Positions 22,509 to 33,325 of a stretch of 64,000 nucleotides of DNA are shown one piece after another. The first letter of the stretch is position 1; every line of letters starts with the position of its first letter. Made by a program: the position numbers and the translations under genes. Below the pieces are notes generated by a model. The model ran no database searches and was not told the origin of the DNA. It saw nothing but the letters and a program-made list of their open reading frames with translations. The DNA is from Armigeres subalbatus (Eukaryota > Arthropoda > Insecta > Diptera > Culicidae), in the NCBI RefSeq assembly GCF_024139115.2, contig NC_085139.1:72769203-72833202 (forward strand), written 5' to 3'.

Positions 22509-24181
22509 ATACGCAGACAGTATGCGTTCCACTTGAACTAACTAGAATACAAGTTTTTGGGCGGCTGCTGGAAAAAATTGAAAATCCAATTTTAAGTAAA
22601 ATATTGCTCTTTGAAAATTGAATAAATTTCACGAAGGTTACATAAAAGTAACCTGCGCTGTACATGCACTTTTTCTCCTGCCATATTTTCAATAACGAAA
22701 TCCCTTTTCCCAGGACATGCTCTGCTTATCTCGTCACTATTATAAAAGTCCCTAACTACAGTTAGAGTATCATCGCTCAAAGACAACATATTTACTCTGG
22801 TCTCCGGTGTGCTCATAAAACCTTTTTCAATCTGTAATTTCTTTGCACGTTGAGCAGTTCGTTGCGAAACACCGAATTCTTGCATCATTTTGTATGCAGT
22901 CCAGGATTTGGGAAGGGAAGTTAGAATCCTATATCGATCGTTTCTGTCAGATATTTCATCAAATTTTGCCTTCATTTGTTTAAGAATTTCCTGACCGTCT
23001 CCGGGTTTCTGGGCACCAGCGCTACCAATTGATTCAGCACTCGTTGATTCCAAAGAAAACAAAGATTCTGAAAACAAGATGGAAAAATAACTATTAGGAG
23101 CATGTTTCTTCATATAATGTAATACATATTGTATTCGATTATTCTATTTTGTTGCATGATAGGCAACTGCTCTACAAATTGAGCTACTAGGTCGGATTAG
23201 GTAAGATTATACGGAACTGATGTTTTTTCAATTTTCTGAATAATCGAGTACAACTAGTATAATGTAGCAAATCATGATGTCTGAATGAACAAAAAGAAGA
23301 GATTATTCTACTTACCAACACTAGGAACAGCGTCAATTTCCGATGATCCAGCGGCATTGGGATCGATTATTTCGAAACCACCATTATTGATGTTTGCTGG
23401 TGCGGCGAAATTGTTCACTCTAGATGGTCCCGCCACGGCGAAATTATTGGTGTCTGATGGTCCGGCAACGGCGAGATCATCAAGTTTCGATGGTTCAGAA
23501 ACGGTGAGTTCTTGATTTTCACATTCTATATTAACTGCACTTGGAGCTGCTGGCTCGTTTCCTTTCTTGATAATGCGATAAAGTCGGCAATAGCAGGTAT
23601 TAGAAATGTGGGAACAGCTTTTATCCAATTTTATTCTCCTTTCCGCTGCATAATCATACAGTTTAGGAGTAAGTTTCCTGTAACAATTACTCCAAACATG
23701 GCAATTTGAGCATTCGTGCTTCATTGTATTAAACGTTTCTTCAGTAAGGCAACTGGACAATTTCACTGATTTTCTTGACTGACATATACTTTATCTTATA
23801 GACCACTTTAAATAGTCCCTTTGGGTATCATTTAGGTAGAGTGAACAAGGAAAACGAGACAGATGAATCATAATCAAAAAAGAAAATACAATGAATTACC
23901 TGCATCAAAAACATATTGAAAACATACATGTTGAAAACATATAAACAAAGCAGGTAACCTATTGTATGGATCGCTGAAAACCAACCTTTTTGAAAAACGA
24001 CATATTGCTTTGCCGATTTTGGAGAATGAAGTCATCAATAACAACACCAGACTATTCCGATCGAATTATTTTCAACTATTGCGATTCGTAAATTCTTCTA
24101 ATAAACGAGACCAAACAAACACTCTTGAATAACATTTTCATACTTTTGATTTAATTTGAGCTATTTGAAATAGTGGAGAAT

Positions 24182-24492
24182 AACGTTCATTCCATGTGTG
24201 TATGGGCAGAAAACATGAAATTTAAAAAAAAAATGTAACCTAAAAACGGCTCGATGAACATTTCTAATTTTTTGATATGTTATGTAAAAATATTTAAATT
24301 TTCATAAAAAAATATAAAAATATATAGTCGTTGTGGTCCAACATTTAAAAAATCTTAAAAAACGAATATTTTGACCATTTAAACAAATTTGAGTACACCA
24401 ATACACCAAACCAAAAATTTTAATAAGAACTAGAAGTAATAAGCTTTCTATCCATAAAAAAATACTGCAAATCGATCCAGTGGTTCAAAAGT
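24182..24492 (-). repeat. Right TIR, inner part
   Basis: Starting aacgttcattccatgtgtgt, this is the reverse complement of about 20130-20414. It is cut at 24492 by the hAT-like insertion and resumes at 29209. Confidence 0.85.
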
Positions 24493-24714
24493 CATGGGCG
24501 TAGCCAAGGGGGGGCAGGGGGGGGCCGTCGCCCCCCCCTAAATTGTGGAAAGATTGAACGGGTACTGAAATGAATTCCCTCAAACATGTGCACTTTACGA
24601 TCCAATCATATACAGAAATAGGTGGTTGAAATTCAAAAAATTCCCAAAACTTATTAGGGTATCCAGGATCCATAATATATGAAAGTTCAAAACAACTCGA
24701 AACATTTCGCCAAG

Positions 24715-26421
24715 AGTTGCCAAGAGTTCTTCCAGAAATTTCTTCGGAACAATCCGCAGAGATTTTCTTCAGCAATTAATCTGGGAATACCTTCAGGATT
24801 TCATCTGGGAATTTCTGCATTAATTCCTCCTGGTATTTTTCTGGGAATTCCTTCAGATATTTTTTCGGAAATTCCTTTAGGAACTTCTCTAAGAATTATT
24901 TCAGGACTTCCATGTGGGAATTCCTCCGGACGTGCTTATGGGAGTTCCTCCGGGAGTTCTTCCAGGAGTTTTTCCAAGAAATTCTCCGGTAATACCTCCA
25001 GGAACATTACAGGGAATTCCTGGACGATATTTGGAAAGGAATTTCACGGGAAATGGGATTTTGGAAGTTCCTTCAGTTCCTTCAGAAATAGTTTTTCTCT
25101 TCCTCTAGGGTATTCCACCGGATGTTCCTCTGAAGTTCCACCAGTAGTTCCTTCGGGAATTCAATCAGGCTTTCTTCCAGGAATTCATTTAGCATTTCTT
25201 TAGGCATTTATCTACAAATTCCTCCAGAAGTTCCTCGGAGAATTCCTCCGGGAGGTTCTTTTAAGAATTCTTCCAGGAGTTCTTCCTGGAATTCTTACGA
25301 AAGTTCCTTTGGGAGTTCATCCTAGAATTCTTACGAGGGTTCCTCCAGGATTTCCTAAGAAAATTCTTCCTGTAGTTCTTCAATAAATTCCTCCAAAAGT
25401 TCCACCGGCAGTTCCTCCGAGAATTCCTCTGATAATTTCTCCGGAAATTGCTATAGAAAATCCCCCGGGAGTTCCTCCGGAAATTACTCTGGGAGTTCCT
25501 CCGGCAGTTCCTTCGGGAATTCCTCCGGGAGATCCACCAGCAGTTTCTACGAGAATCCCTCCGGGAGTTTCACCTGCAGTTTCTCCGGGTGTTTCTCTGA
25601 AAAGGAACTCCCGGAGGAACTCCCAAAGTAATTTCCGGAGGAACTCCCGGGGGATTTTCTATACAATTTCTGGAGAAATTATCAGAGGAATTCTCGGAGG
25701 AACTGCCGGTGGAACTTTTGGAGGAATTTATTGAAGAACTACAGGAAGAATTTCCGTAGTAAATCCTGGTGGAACTCTCGTAAGAATTCTAGGATGAACT
25801 CCCAAAGGAACTTCCGTAAGAATTCCAGGAAGAACTCCTGGAAGAATTCTTAAAACAACCTCCCGGAGGAATTCCCGTAAGAACTCCCAGAGAAATTCTC
25901 CGAGGAACTTCTGGAGGAATTTGTAGATAAATGCCTAAAGAAATGCTAAATGAATTCCTGGAAGAAAGCCTGATTGAATTCCCGAAGGAACTACTGGTGG
26001 AACTTCAGAGGAACATCCAGTGGAATACCCTAGAGGAAGAGAAAAACTATTTCTGAAGGAACTGAAGGAACTTCCAAAATCCCATTTCCCGTGAAATTCC
26101 TGCCAAATCTCGTCCAGGAATTCCCTGTAAAGTTTCTTGGAGGTATTACCGGAGAATTTCTTGGAAAAACTCCTGGAAGAACTCCCGGAGGAACTCCCAT
26201 AAGCACGTCCGGAGGAATGCCCACATGGAAGTCCTGAAATAATTCTTAGAGGAGCTCCTGAAGGAATTTCCAAAAAAATTTCTGAAGGAATTCCCAGAAA
26301 AATACCAGGAGGAATTAATGCAGAAATTCCCAGATGAAATCCTGAAGGTATTCCCAGATTAATTGCTGAAGAAAATCTCTGCGGATTGTTCCGAAGAAAT
26401 TTCTGGAAGAACTCTTGGCAG
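24715..26421. repeat. Long palindrome of GGAATTCC-type repeats
   Basis: The arms are about 24715-25500 and 25615-26421, with an imperfect ~115-bp centre. Matching points include gcatttatctac at 25204-25215 against its complement at 25923-25934, and ttcctccggaaattactctg at 25472 against 25615-25643. A further outer piece (24614-24712) is inverted at 27491-27592, so the original palindrome was longer and was split by later sequence. Arm identity is high by eye. Confidence 0.88.
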
Positions 26422-26899
26422 ATATCCGAGTAAATTCCGAGTGAAGTCCGGAAGGAATTCTAGTACACTTCCGCGGAAAATCTCCCGGAGAAATTCCTGA
26501 AGGAATTCCTGGAGAAGTACCTGAAGAAACTCCCGAAAAAATACTTGTAAGAATTTGTGGGGAAATACTTGGACGAATTCCAGGAGAAATTCATGAAGAT
26601 ATTTCTAGAGGATTTCTTGAAAGATATTCTGAAGTAATTGACAAAAGAATTCCAGATTGGAATGCTAGATGATTTTGCTATTGAATGTTTGGAGGTATTT
26701 CCGGAAAATTTCCTGAAAGTAATCCCGTAGGAATTAAAGGAAGAGTTCCGAGAGGAATGCCGGAGAAGTTCCTAGAAGAATTTCCGAAGGAATTTCTTAT
26801 AGATTTACAAGTGAAATTATGGAGCTAAATCGGAGGATTTCCGTCAGAAATTTTTGAAGAAACTTCTGGTAGAATTTTGGGAAGAAATTCCGTATGTAT

Positions 26900-27195
26900 T
26901 GTTGCGGGAGCTATTGGCTGGTGGCTTTGAACCGATGCTTACAGCAAATAAAATACATATTTGTAATTCTAGCTAATGAAATAGCTGAAATAATATATTT
27001 ATTGGTAGTTATTTACATAATTAGAAATAATGTATAACTCACAATTTCGGTGATTTGTCTGAAGCCGATTGCCTCCTTGCCAACAGAACCTCCACACTCG
27101 CTAAACGAGAGGTTTTGTTGTTATTCCTTACACATCTAAATTGGTTGATTTATAGCTAAGGGTGAGTATTATGCAATGAGGTGCGAAATGTAACA
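26900..27195. mobile_element. Solo LTR (296 bp, TG…CA, 5-bp duplication)
   Basis: The segment starts tgttgcgggagctattggct and ends gcgaaatgtaaca. It is bordered by tgtat at 26895-26899 and 27196-27200. It differs sharply from the surrounding ggaattcc repeat and contains aataaaa at about 26947. TG…CA borders with a 5-bp duplication and no internal region indicate an LTR left by recombination between two LTRs. The retrotransposon family cannot be told from the LTR alone. Confidence 0.75.
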
Positions 27196-27200
27196 TGTAT

Positions 27201-28880
27201 TCTTGACGGAACTCTTGAATGCATGCCTGAAGGAAATGCCGGATTCTTCCTGAAGAGAGAATAGCCGAAGAAATATCTAGAAGTAAATCTTGGAGAGAAG
27301 AAAAGATATCTTCAAGGAATTTCCTCGTGAATTTCCTAAAAAAATAGTGGGGGGTTTCTAGATAAGGAGGAATTACAATTACATGAGAAGGATTTTCGAA
27401 CGATTTTCAGAGGAATTTGTGGATAACTTTCCGGAGGAATTTAGAAGTTCCCAGGGGAGCTTCTAGAAGGATTTCAAGGAGAATTTTTGAGCCCGAAATG
27501 TTTCGAGTTGTTTTGAACTTTCATATATTATGGATCCTGGATGCCCTAATAAGTTTTGGGAATTTTTTGAATTTCAACCACCTATTTCTGCCAGAGGAAC
27601 TGCCGGAGGAGCTTCCGTAAGATCTACCGTAAGAACTCCTGGAGGAATTTCAAAAGGAACTCCTAGAAGAATTCCTAGAGGACTTCCCGGATGAGCTCCC
27701 AGAGAAACTATCGGAAGAACATCGGGAGGAATTTCCAACAATTTCTGAAGAGAGCCTAAATGATTTCCTGAAAAAAGCCGAATAATTTCCTGGAATAGCT
27801 TCTGGTGGAACTCCCGGAGGAATTTCCGGAGAAACTCCCGGATGAATTGCTGGTGGAATTCCCGGAGGAACTCTCGAAGGAATTTTCTGGAAGAATTTCT
27901 GAAGAAACTCCCGGGAGAATTTTCAAAGGAACCCGGGGAAACTACCAGAAGCATTCTCAGAAACAAGAGAATTCATCTTATAGACAAATCTCGTCTAGCT
28001 GAAACCTTTGTTGGGGTTTGTAGCTGGACCATCATCATCATCAGAGGACCTCCCGGAGAATTCCCTGAGGAGCTCGCAGAGAAATTATCGGAGGAGCTTC
28101 TGGTGGAAAATCTATATAAATTCCTGAAGAAGCCTAAATAAATTCCAATTCTGCCAAAATTCCCGGAAGAATTTTCAGAGGAACTGCCGATAGAACTACC
28201 GGAATAATTCTCGAAGGAAATCCTAGAGAAATTCTTGGTGGAAATGCCGGTGGAACTCCTGGAAGAATTCCAGGAGATATTTTCGGAGAAACTCCTGGAG
28301 GATCTCCCAGTGGAAATCTTGAAGTTTCCACCGGAATTCTTTCAGGATTTCATTGCGAATTAATCTAGGAACTCCTCCGAAAATTCCATTGTTGATTTCA
28401 TTTTCGGTATAATTTCTGTATAAATTTCCAGTGGAATTCCTGGAGAAATTCTTTGAAATTTTCACAAGAAATTATTCGAAACAATTCACGGAAAATTTTA
28501 TGGAATTTACCTACACAAGAAATTCGAAGATTTTTCGTGTTTGTTTACTGGCAATTCTGCGAAATTTCCACGGAATATTCTTATTCTTAAAAATTATGGG
28601 AAACAGCACGAAATTATTTGAATTATTGCAGAGAATTCTGCAGAACTTATAAAGAAGTTCGTGAAGATTTTTTTGGAGTAAATAATGGTGGAATTTTCGA
28701 ATCAATTCCCGGCAAAATTAATGGTGGAATTCCTGAAGACACTGCCGAAGAAGTTGCTGGAGGCATTCCTAAAGAATCCCTGATAGAATTTCGGATAGAA
28801 TGCCAGGAGCAATTGACGGAGGAATTCCTGGAGAAAGCTTGCATATTGATTTTTCTGCCTATTTTATAATAAATATTATT
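27201..28880. repeat. Further GGAATTCC-type repeats of the hAT-like element
   Basis: Imperfect words such as ggaattcctggaagaattc and ctcccggaggaactcc fill the segment in both orientations. The open frames here (27574-27966 minus, 27842-28141 plus, 28134-28331 minus) are readings of the repeat. From 28860 to 29150 the sequence is AT-rich without structure. Confidence 0.75.
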
Positions 28881-29208
28881 TCAGAGAGGATTTGTTTAGA
28901 AATTCAGATATATGGTTCTAGTTTTCTTAAACTCATGGAAGAATGCAGGATTTTTATAATAATTGTTATAGCCGATTTAATATTCTTTCTGAATACTAAG
29001 TTCGTTAATATTTTTCTCACTTTATTTAAAAATATCTGATGAGCAATAAATCACGCATTTTTAAATCCATTATTGTTTTAATCATTATTGTTTCGATTTG
29101 GTTTGGATTTGGTTTCATGTGCTAATATTCATGTGTTTTTATAAAACTACGATTTGGAAGACCAAAAAAGTTGGCCCCCCCCTTCTCGAAATCCTGGCTA
29201 CGCCCATG

Positions 29209-29413
29209 TCAAAAGTTATGATTTTTTGAAAATAAAAAAATTCGAAAAATAGCGATTTTTCTGGTAACCCTATATCGAACATGGTCACCCTAATAAAAAA
29301 ATAAAAAAAAACGGGTCTAATTATTTTTGATGAAGAACATACCAAGCGGTTTTGAGCAAAATAGGACAACTTTTTTTTTCAACTCTATTCTTTTCCCGTG
29401 GAATCGCTGTATA
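29209..29413 (-). repeat. Right TIR, outer part
   Basis: This is the reverse complement of 19911-20115, with the shared words atcgctatttttcgaa and gaatcgctgtata. It begins with the second copy of tcaaaagt. Confidence 0.85.
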
Positions 29414-30109
29414 AACTTGTTCAGAAGAAACCATTACAATCTTCTTTTTCTTCAATAGCCTTAAATTACAAACGGAACTTGACCTGCTTTTCAACTTAGT
29501 ATTCTATTAGCACATCCACAGTAATCAATTGAGATTTTCTTTGCCGGCCAATAGCATGACTATGTGTCTTCTGTGGCAAGCACAAAGGATCCACTGTGCC
29601 CAGAGAGTCGAGCATATTTCCCACTCGAAATCACCTTAGATCGCGAATTGAAGTTGCCTTTTGTGAATTAGAAATTCTACGACTATGCTCGCAAGGATAA
29701 TTGGAGATGCTGGCAATGTAGGTTTCAAAATTCTTTTAAACGTCTCGGAAGCATATGTGCACAACTAGTAGGGCAATCGGATGGTTTACTACAAAAACGG
29801 AACAGATTCCCGTGGGGCCTAAAGTGACCACAACTTATTCAGAAGCAATCCTGGCAATATACGTATCAAAATTCTCGGATCTGTATCGAACATTTATTTC
29901 ATGAGTATTGGTCTCATAAAATGTACCGATGAAGGGAAAACTTTCCAGAGCGAAGGACTTTTGCAAAAAAAATATTCGGAGGGGAGGATTTCCGCAATAA
30001 ATTGATCAGAACGTCAGTTAAACGATGACGAAATTCAGATCGCATAAAAAAAAAACTTCGGAGAAAGCGTGGCTTAATCTCAGAGTGACAGTTTTCGTAT
30101 TCCTGTTAC
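29414..30109. repeat. Flanking repeat and diverged SINE remnant
   Basis: The part at 29490-29660 resembles the minus-strand SINE of 15650-15890: ttagtattctattagcacat, cacagtaatcaattgagatt and tgcccagagagtcgag align with its segments. It lacks recognisable A and B boxes, so it is degraded. Between 29700 and 29900 the ctggcaatrtrggtttcaaaatt words of the transposon target repeat recur. No gene is seen. Confidence 0.5.
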
Positions 30110-30990
30110 ACAAGACTTGGTCGGTTGGTATCAAGATGAGGTTACGATGTTAGCGAAGTTGGGGAGGAAACGCAGCCATAGAGACTGTGGGGAGCGTGGG
30201 GACTTGCAGCCCTGGGAAGACCAGGGAGGCTCGCACACCTCCATGGGTGGGACTTATTTCCGAGTTGGGGTCCTCGGAAAGTCAAGCTGGATCTAGATCT
30301 GGTGGTACAGTCCTCAATCTTTAAGGAAGCAGATGAGGACAGATAGGCTAGCGGTATGGTCAGCTAGGGCATCTCGTATGTTTGTCGGTATTCCGTAGCT
30401 GGAATATCAAACTTTGGATATCGGCAGATCACACGTTCCACTGAGTACGGTACGGTACGAAAGGGCCTTCCGCCAAAATTATGTGAGAATCGGGTGTGGC
30501 CGGTGCGGAGGCGGGAGATTACTTGCTGGTCCTTGAGACTGGGCATGTCGTCCCAGGGTGCCGTGGATCCTTTGACCTTCCGCAATTGCGTGGTTCTGGA
30601 AGCAGCCCATTGGTTTTCCCAACCCTGGCTGACGATCTGTTTGATCCAGGCTTTAACGTCAGCCAAAGGAACCGATGTTGTGAAACGCCGGCCTTGGTGG
30701 CCGGCTCCAGCCAGAATGTCGCGGTGATGTTGCCTGACATCCCACAGTGCCCGGGAATCCAGGCGAAGGTTGTCGATTGTTGTTCACCAGCGAGGATGGC
30801 CTGGATCTATGGATGTTTCGGGTGGTCACTTTGTAGCGCAGCGATGACATTAGCGGAATCAGTCAGAACAAGGACTGGTTTGGCGGAGGGGGTAGTAGCG
30901 GCAATTAACAGAGCTTCGGTTTCCGCCGAGAAGGCATTGTGCAGGAAGGCTGTCCTAGATCGTAACGTCTAGGTCGACCCCTTTTCTCGA
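30110..30990 (-). mobile_element. I/jockey-group non-LTR retrotransposon remnant (RNase H and 3' end)
   Basis: On the minus strand, translation pieces give an RNase H domain: AFSAETEALLIAA, then VLVLTDSANVIAALQ with a catalytic Asp, and WIPGHCGMSGN. The usual C-terminal region follows (LADVKAWIKQIV, HTRFSHNFGGRPF; the frame at 30666-30364 is the longest piece). A stop replaces a codon near 30805, and frameshifts lie near 30740 and 30660. The sequence from 30363 down to 30110 looks like its 3' untranslated part. The element lacks endonuclease and reverse transcriptase, so it is a 5'-truncated dead copy. It abuts another retroelement of opposite orientation. Confidence 0.75.
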
Positions 30991-31034
30991 AAGGGAACCG
31001 TGAGTGTATCGATGTTCATGGTCCCCAAACTAGT

Positions 31035-32843
31035 AGAACTTTTTTTTTCGAAGTTATTGGTTTTGCAGATGACGTTGTCATAATAGTTCGTGGAAAATTT
31101 GATTCAATAATCTCTGAAAGAATGCAACCTGCGTTGAACTGCACTTTGCAGTGGTGCTTAAACGAAGGATTAAATATGATTCCAGCAAAGGCTGTTTTAG
31201 TTCCATTCACTCGTAGAAGAAAGTTTACGCTCGAAGGCCTGACAATTGATAGGGCAGTTCTAAAATATTCGTCAAGTGTTGAATACCTAGGTGTTATCTT
31301 AGATGACAAACTTAAATGGAACTTACACATAGAACAAGTAGTTTACAAAGTCCAAACGCTCTATGGATAAGGAAAGAAATACGGACTCAAACCTAAAATG
31401 TTCCATTGGATATGTACGGTTATTGTACGACCTAGAATAGCATACGCATCGTTAGTTTGGTGGCCCAAGATAAACCAAAAAACGACACAAAATAAATTGG
31501 ACAAAATATAACGTTTGGCTTGTATGGCCATAACGGGTGCAATGCATACACAGCAAGAAATATTATGTAAATTTACGTTTATTTTGATGCACATATTTGG
31601 AGCATGAAAATAAACGCAAAAATAAACGAACGCTCTGTAATTTTGAATCTATATAAATTTAAAATTACTTGTACGTGTAAAAATAAATGAGATTTGATTG
31701 AAATTTGAATAAATATAAATTTAAATCTACATGAAGGTTATAATTACATCAAAATTAGTTTATTTGTACATTAGAGGGGTGGTGGGCAAATATTCCACCA
31801 GGATCGATTATGTTCTACACAGATGGATCAAAAATGAATGACAGTACTGTGGCAGGAATAACAGGCCCAGGACTTAACTTATCTATAGCAATGAGAAATT
31901 GGACTACTATTTTTCTTGCAGAAATATTTGCCATCTTAGAGTGCACATTCGTATGCTTGCAAAGAAAATACAGACATGTTCGGATTTGTATGTTCTCAGA
32001 CTGCCAGGCGGCTCTGAATGCATTAAAATCATTCAAATACCAATCGAAATTAGTTTGAGAATGTATAAAATTGTTGAAACAACTAGCTTTTTACTTTATT
32101 TTTACAGGGTGCCAGGCCACGAAGGAAACGAAAAAGCGGATTTACTTGCAAGACAAGGTTCAAGATACCAGTTCATAGGACACGATCCTTTTTGCGGAGT
32201 TTCTAAATGTGTTATACAAATGGAGATTAATAAATGGGAGGATGACATAATACAGTCGAGTTGGATTGCTACAAAGGCCTTAAGATAATCTAAACAGTTC
32301 ATCACTCCAAACAAGATTAAATTTTCTAAAAAAATGCTAAATCTGAAAAAAATCCTGAAAATAGTTATTGGTCTGCTCACAGGTCATTGTCCGGCCAGAT
32401 ATCTTTTGAAAAAGATAAACAGAAGTCAAACTGATATCTGTCGCTTTTGTGACTGTGAGATTGAGACCTCTCAACATCTGCTGTGCGATTGTTCAGCACT
32501 ATTCGTGCGAAGAAAGAAGTTGGGTAAATCACTACTTGGGCCTATGGACCCGATTTCCAGCTCACTGCACAGAAAACTAAGGATTTATATTAAACATCTT
32601 GGCTGTGCATATGCACAGCACATGTTTCGAAATGGACAAATTGATATGAAATTTGCGAAAAAGAATCCACGTGTCTTGGACGGACTCGAAACCTCAACCT
32701 CCTACTCTCTAGATAGGCGTGATAACCCCTACACACCAAGACCACTCAAAGGTCACGTTTGCGGAAAAGCCATCAGAATCCGAGTACCAACCTCCACTGC
32801 GGTTAGCTATTTTTTGCAAATTGAATATCTTTCGGATGCTTGA
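31035..32843 (+). mobile_element. Non-LTR retrotransposon remnant with RT end, RNase H and CCHC tail
   Basis: The translation begins inside the reverse transcriptase with GFADDVVIIVRG (31058 onward). Next come SVEYLGVILDDKLKWN and RPRIAYASLVWWPK. After ITGAMHT, near 31550, about 220 bp of AT-rich foreign sequence intervene. An RNase H domain follows (FYTDGSKMND, FLAEIFAILEC, FSDCQAALNALK, then after a frameshift VPGHEGNEKADLLARQGS). The C-terminal part has CRFCDCEIETSQHLLCDC, the zinc-binding motif of I-, R1- and jockey-group polyproteins. At least two stops, one frameshift and one gap disable it. The frame at 32334-32843 is the last intact piece. Confidence 0.82.
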
Positions 32844-32911
32844 TTTGTCCAATCTCCACATGTGCTTTACTGTTATCTATATATCCACAGTAAAGCGAGT
32901 GCACATTGTTT

Positions 32912-33325
32912 ATTTATCCAATTGAACTAGAAGTTCGACGCAAATGAAATATCCTAGAAAAATCATTGTGATAGTGTGTTCACGACGTTAGGCATAAGTA
33001 CGTTAAGCATAAGGACGTTGAGCATAAGTACGTTATGCATAACAGACGATAGGCATAATGCACGTTATGCATAATGGACGTTAGGCATAAAATTACCCAA
33101 AGAACAGCCCATGACATAAAGAAGGCAGAATTAGGCCAAACGTCCATTATGCATAACATACATTATGCCTATCGTCCGTTATGCCTAACGTCCATTATGC
33201 ATAACGTACTTATGCTCAACGTCCTTATGCCTAACGTACTTATGCCTAACGTCGCGAACCCTCTATCACAATGATTTTTATAGGATATTTCATTTGCGTC
33301 GAACTTCTAGTACAATTGGATAAAT
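32912..33325. mobile_element. Foldback MITE with GCATAA-rich arms
   Basis: The left end atttatccaattgaactaga and the right end ctagtacaattggataaat are inverted copies. Inside them cgacgcaaatgaaatatcct is also inverted. The centre consists of tandem acgttaggcataagt-like words on the left arm and their complements on the right, around a ~60-bp loop (33090-33150). It is non-coding; the reading frame 33074-33274 is a product of the repeat. Confidence 0.85.

Larger units (their letters stand above)
21050..23766 (-). pseudogene. Transposase gene of the 19.9-29.4 kb transposon, interrupted
   Basis: Exon 1 (23766-23316) encodes a Cys-rich N-terminus (CSNCHVWSNC, then SCSHISNTCYC) likely to bind zinc. 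A 248-bp intron (23315-23068) has GTAAG and TTTTCAG borders and keeps the frame. Exon 2 starts with ESLFSLES and contains a helix-turn-helix-like segment (EFGVSQRTAQRAKKL), then DEISRACPGKRDFV and VQRRLLLCNLREIY. Later parts carry IIIADFSENYSFVIQDAIQGFHWANAQ, split here only by my quoting limits, then TKHNHVAV, and after a frameshift the block AEWNFFATCHGKGPCDALGG. These blocks match a family seen in aphids, cnidarians and other animals by my recollection; I cannot name the superfamily. The gene is dead: a 575-bp MITE at 21934-22508 splits it, and there are frameshifts near 22600, 21850 and 21285, two of them in T runs. Acidic residues in DFSENY and in the following Asp-Gly block are candidate catalytic residues. 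Confidence 0.82.
24493..29208. mobile_element. 4.7-kb hAT-like foldback element without transposase
   Basis: The ends are catgggcgtagccaaggggg and …tggctacgcccatg, a 13-bp perfect terminal repeat. The flanking 8-bp duplication tcaaaagt is at 24485-24492 and 29209-29216. CA…TG ends plus 8 bp fit the hAT superfamily. C/G homopolymers follow each terminus. The body is almost entirely ggaattcctccgggag-type repeats on either strand, including a palindrome with ~0.8-kb arms. No transposase motif is seen; open frames such as 24679-25203 and 25935-26273 are Ser/Pro/Gly-rich readings of the repeat and encode near-identical peptides because they are the two arms of the palindrome. A solo LTR lies inside. 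Confidence 0.85.
19911..29413 (-). mobile_element. DNA transposon with ~0.5-kb TIRs and broken transposase (nested host of two insertions)
   Basis: The left end reads tatacagcgattccacggga and the right end is its reverse complement, ending at 29413. Because TATA is palindromic, the target duplication could be TATA or TA. The left inverted repeat runs to about 20414; the right one is 24182-24492 plus 29209-29413, cut by a later 4.7-kb insertion. The left arm is followed by a second, direct partial copy of its outer part (20415-20680). The minus-strand transposase gene lies between the arms. Removing the two inserted elements and their duplications leaves about 4.2 kb. Nearby repeats at 29.84 kb (gtgaccacaacttattcag) show what the empty site looked like. 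Confidence 0.85.

Noticed and set aside
24679..25203. 174-codon Ser/Gly/Pro-rich frame, repeated on minus at 25935-26273
   Set aside because: Both are readings of the two arms of one palindrome of GGAATTCC repeats.
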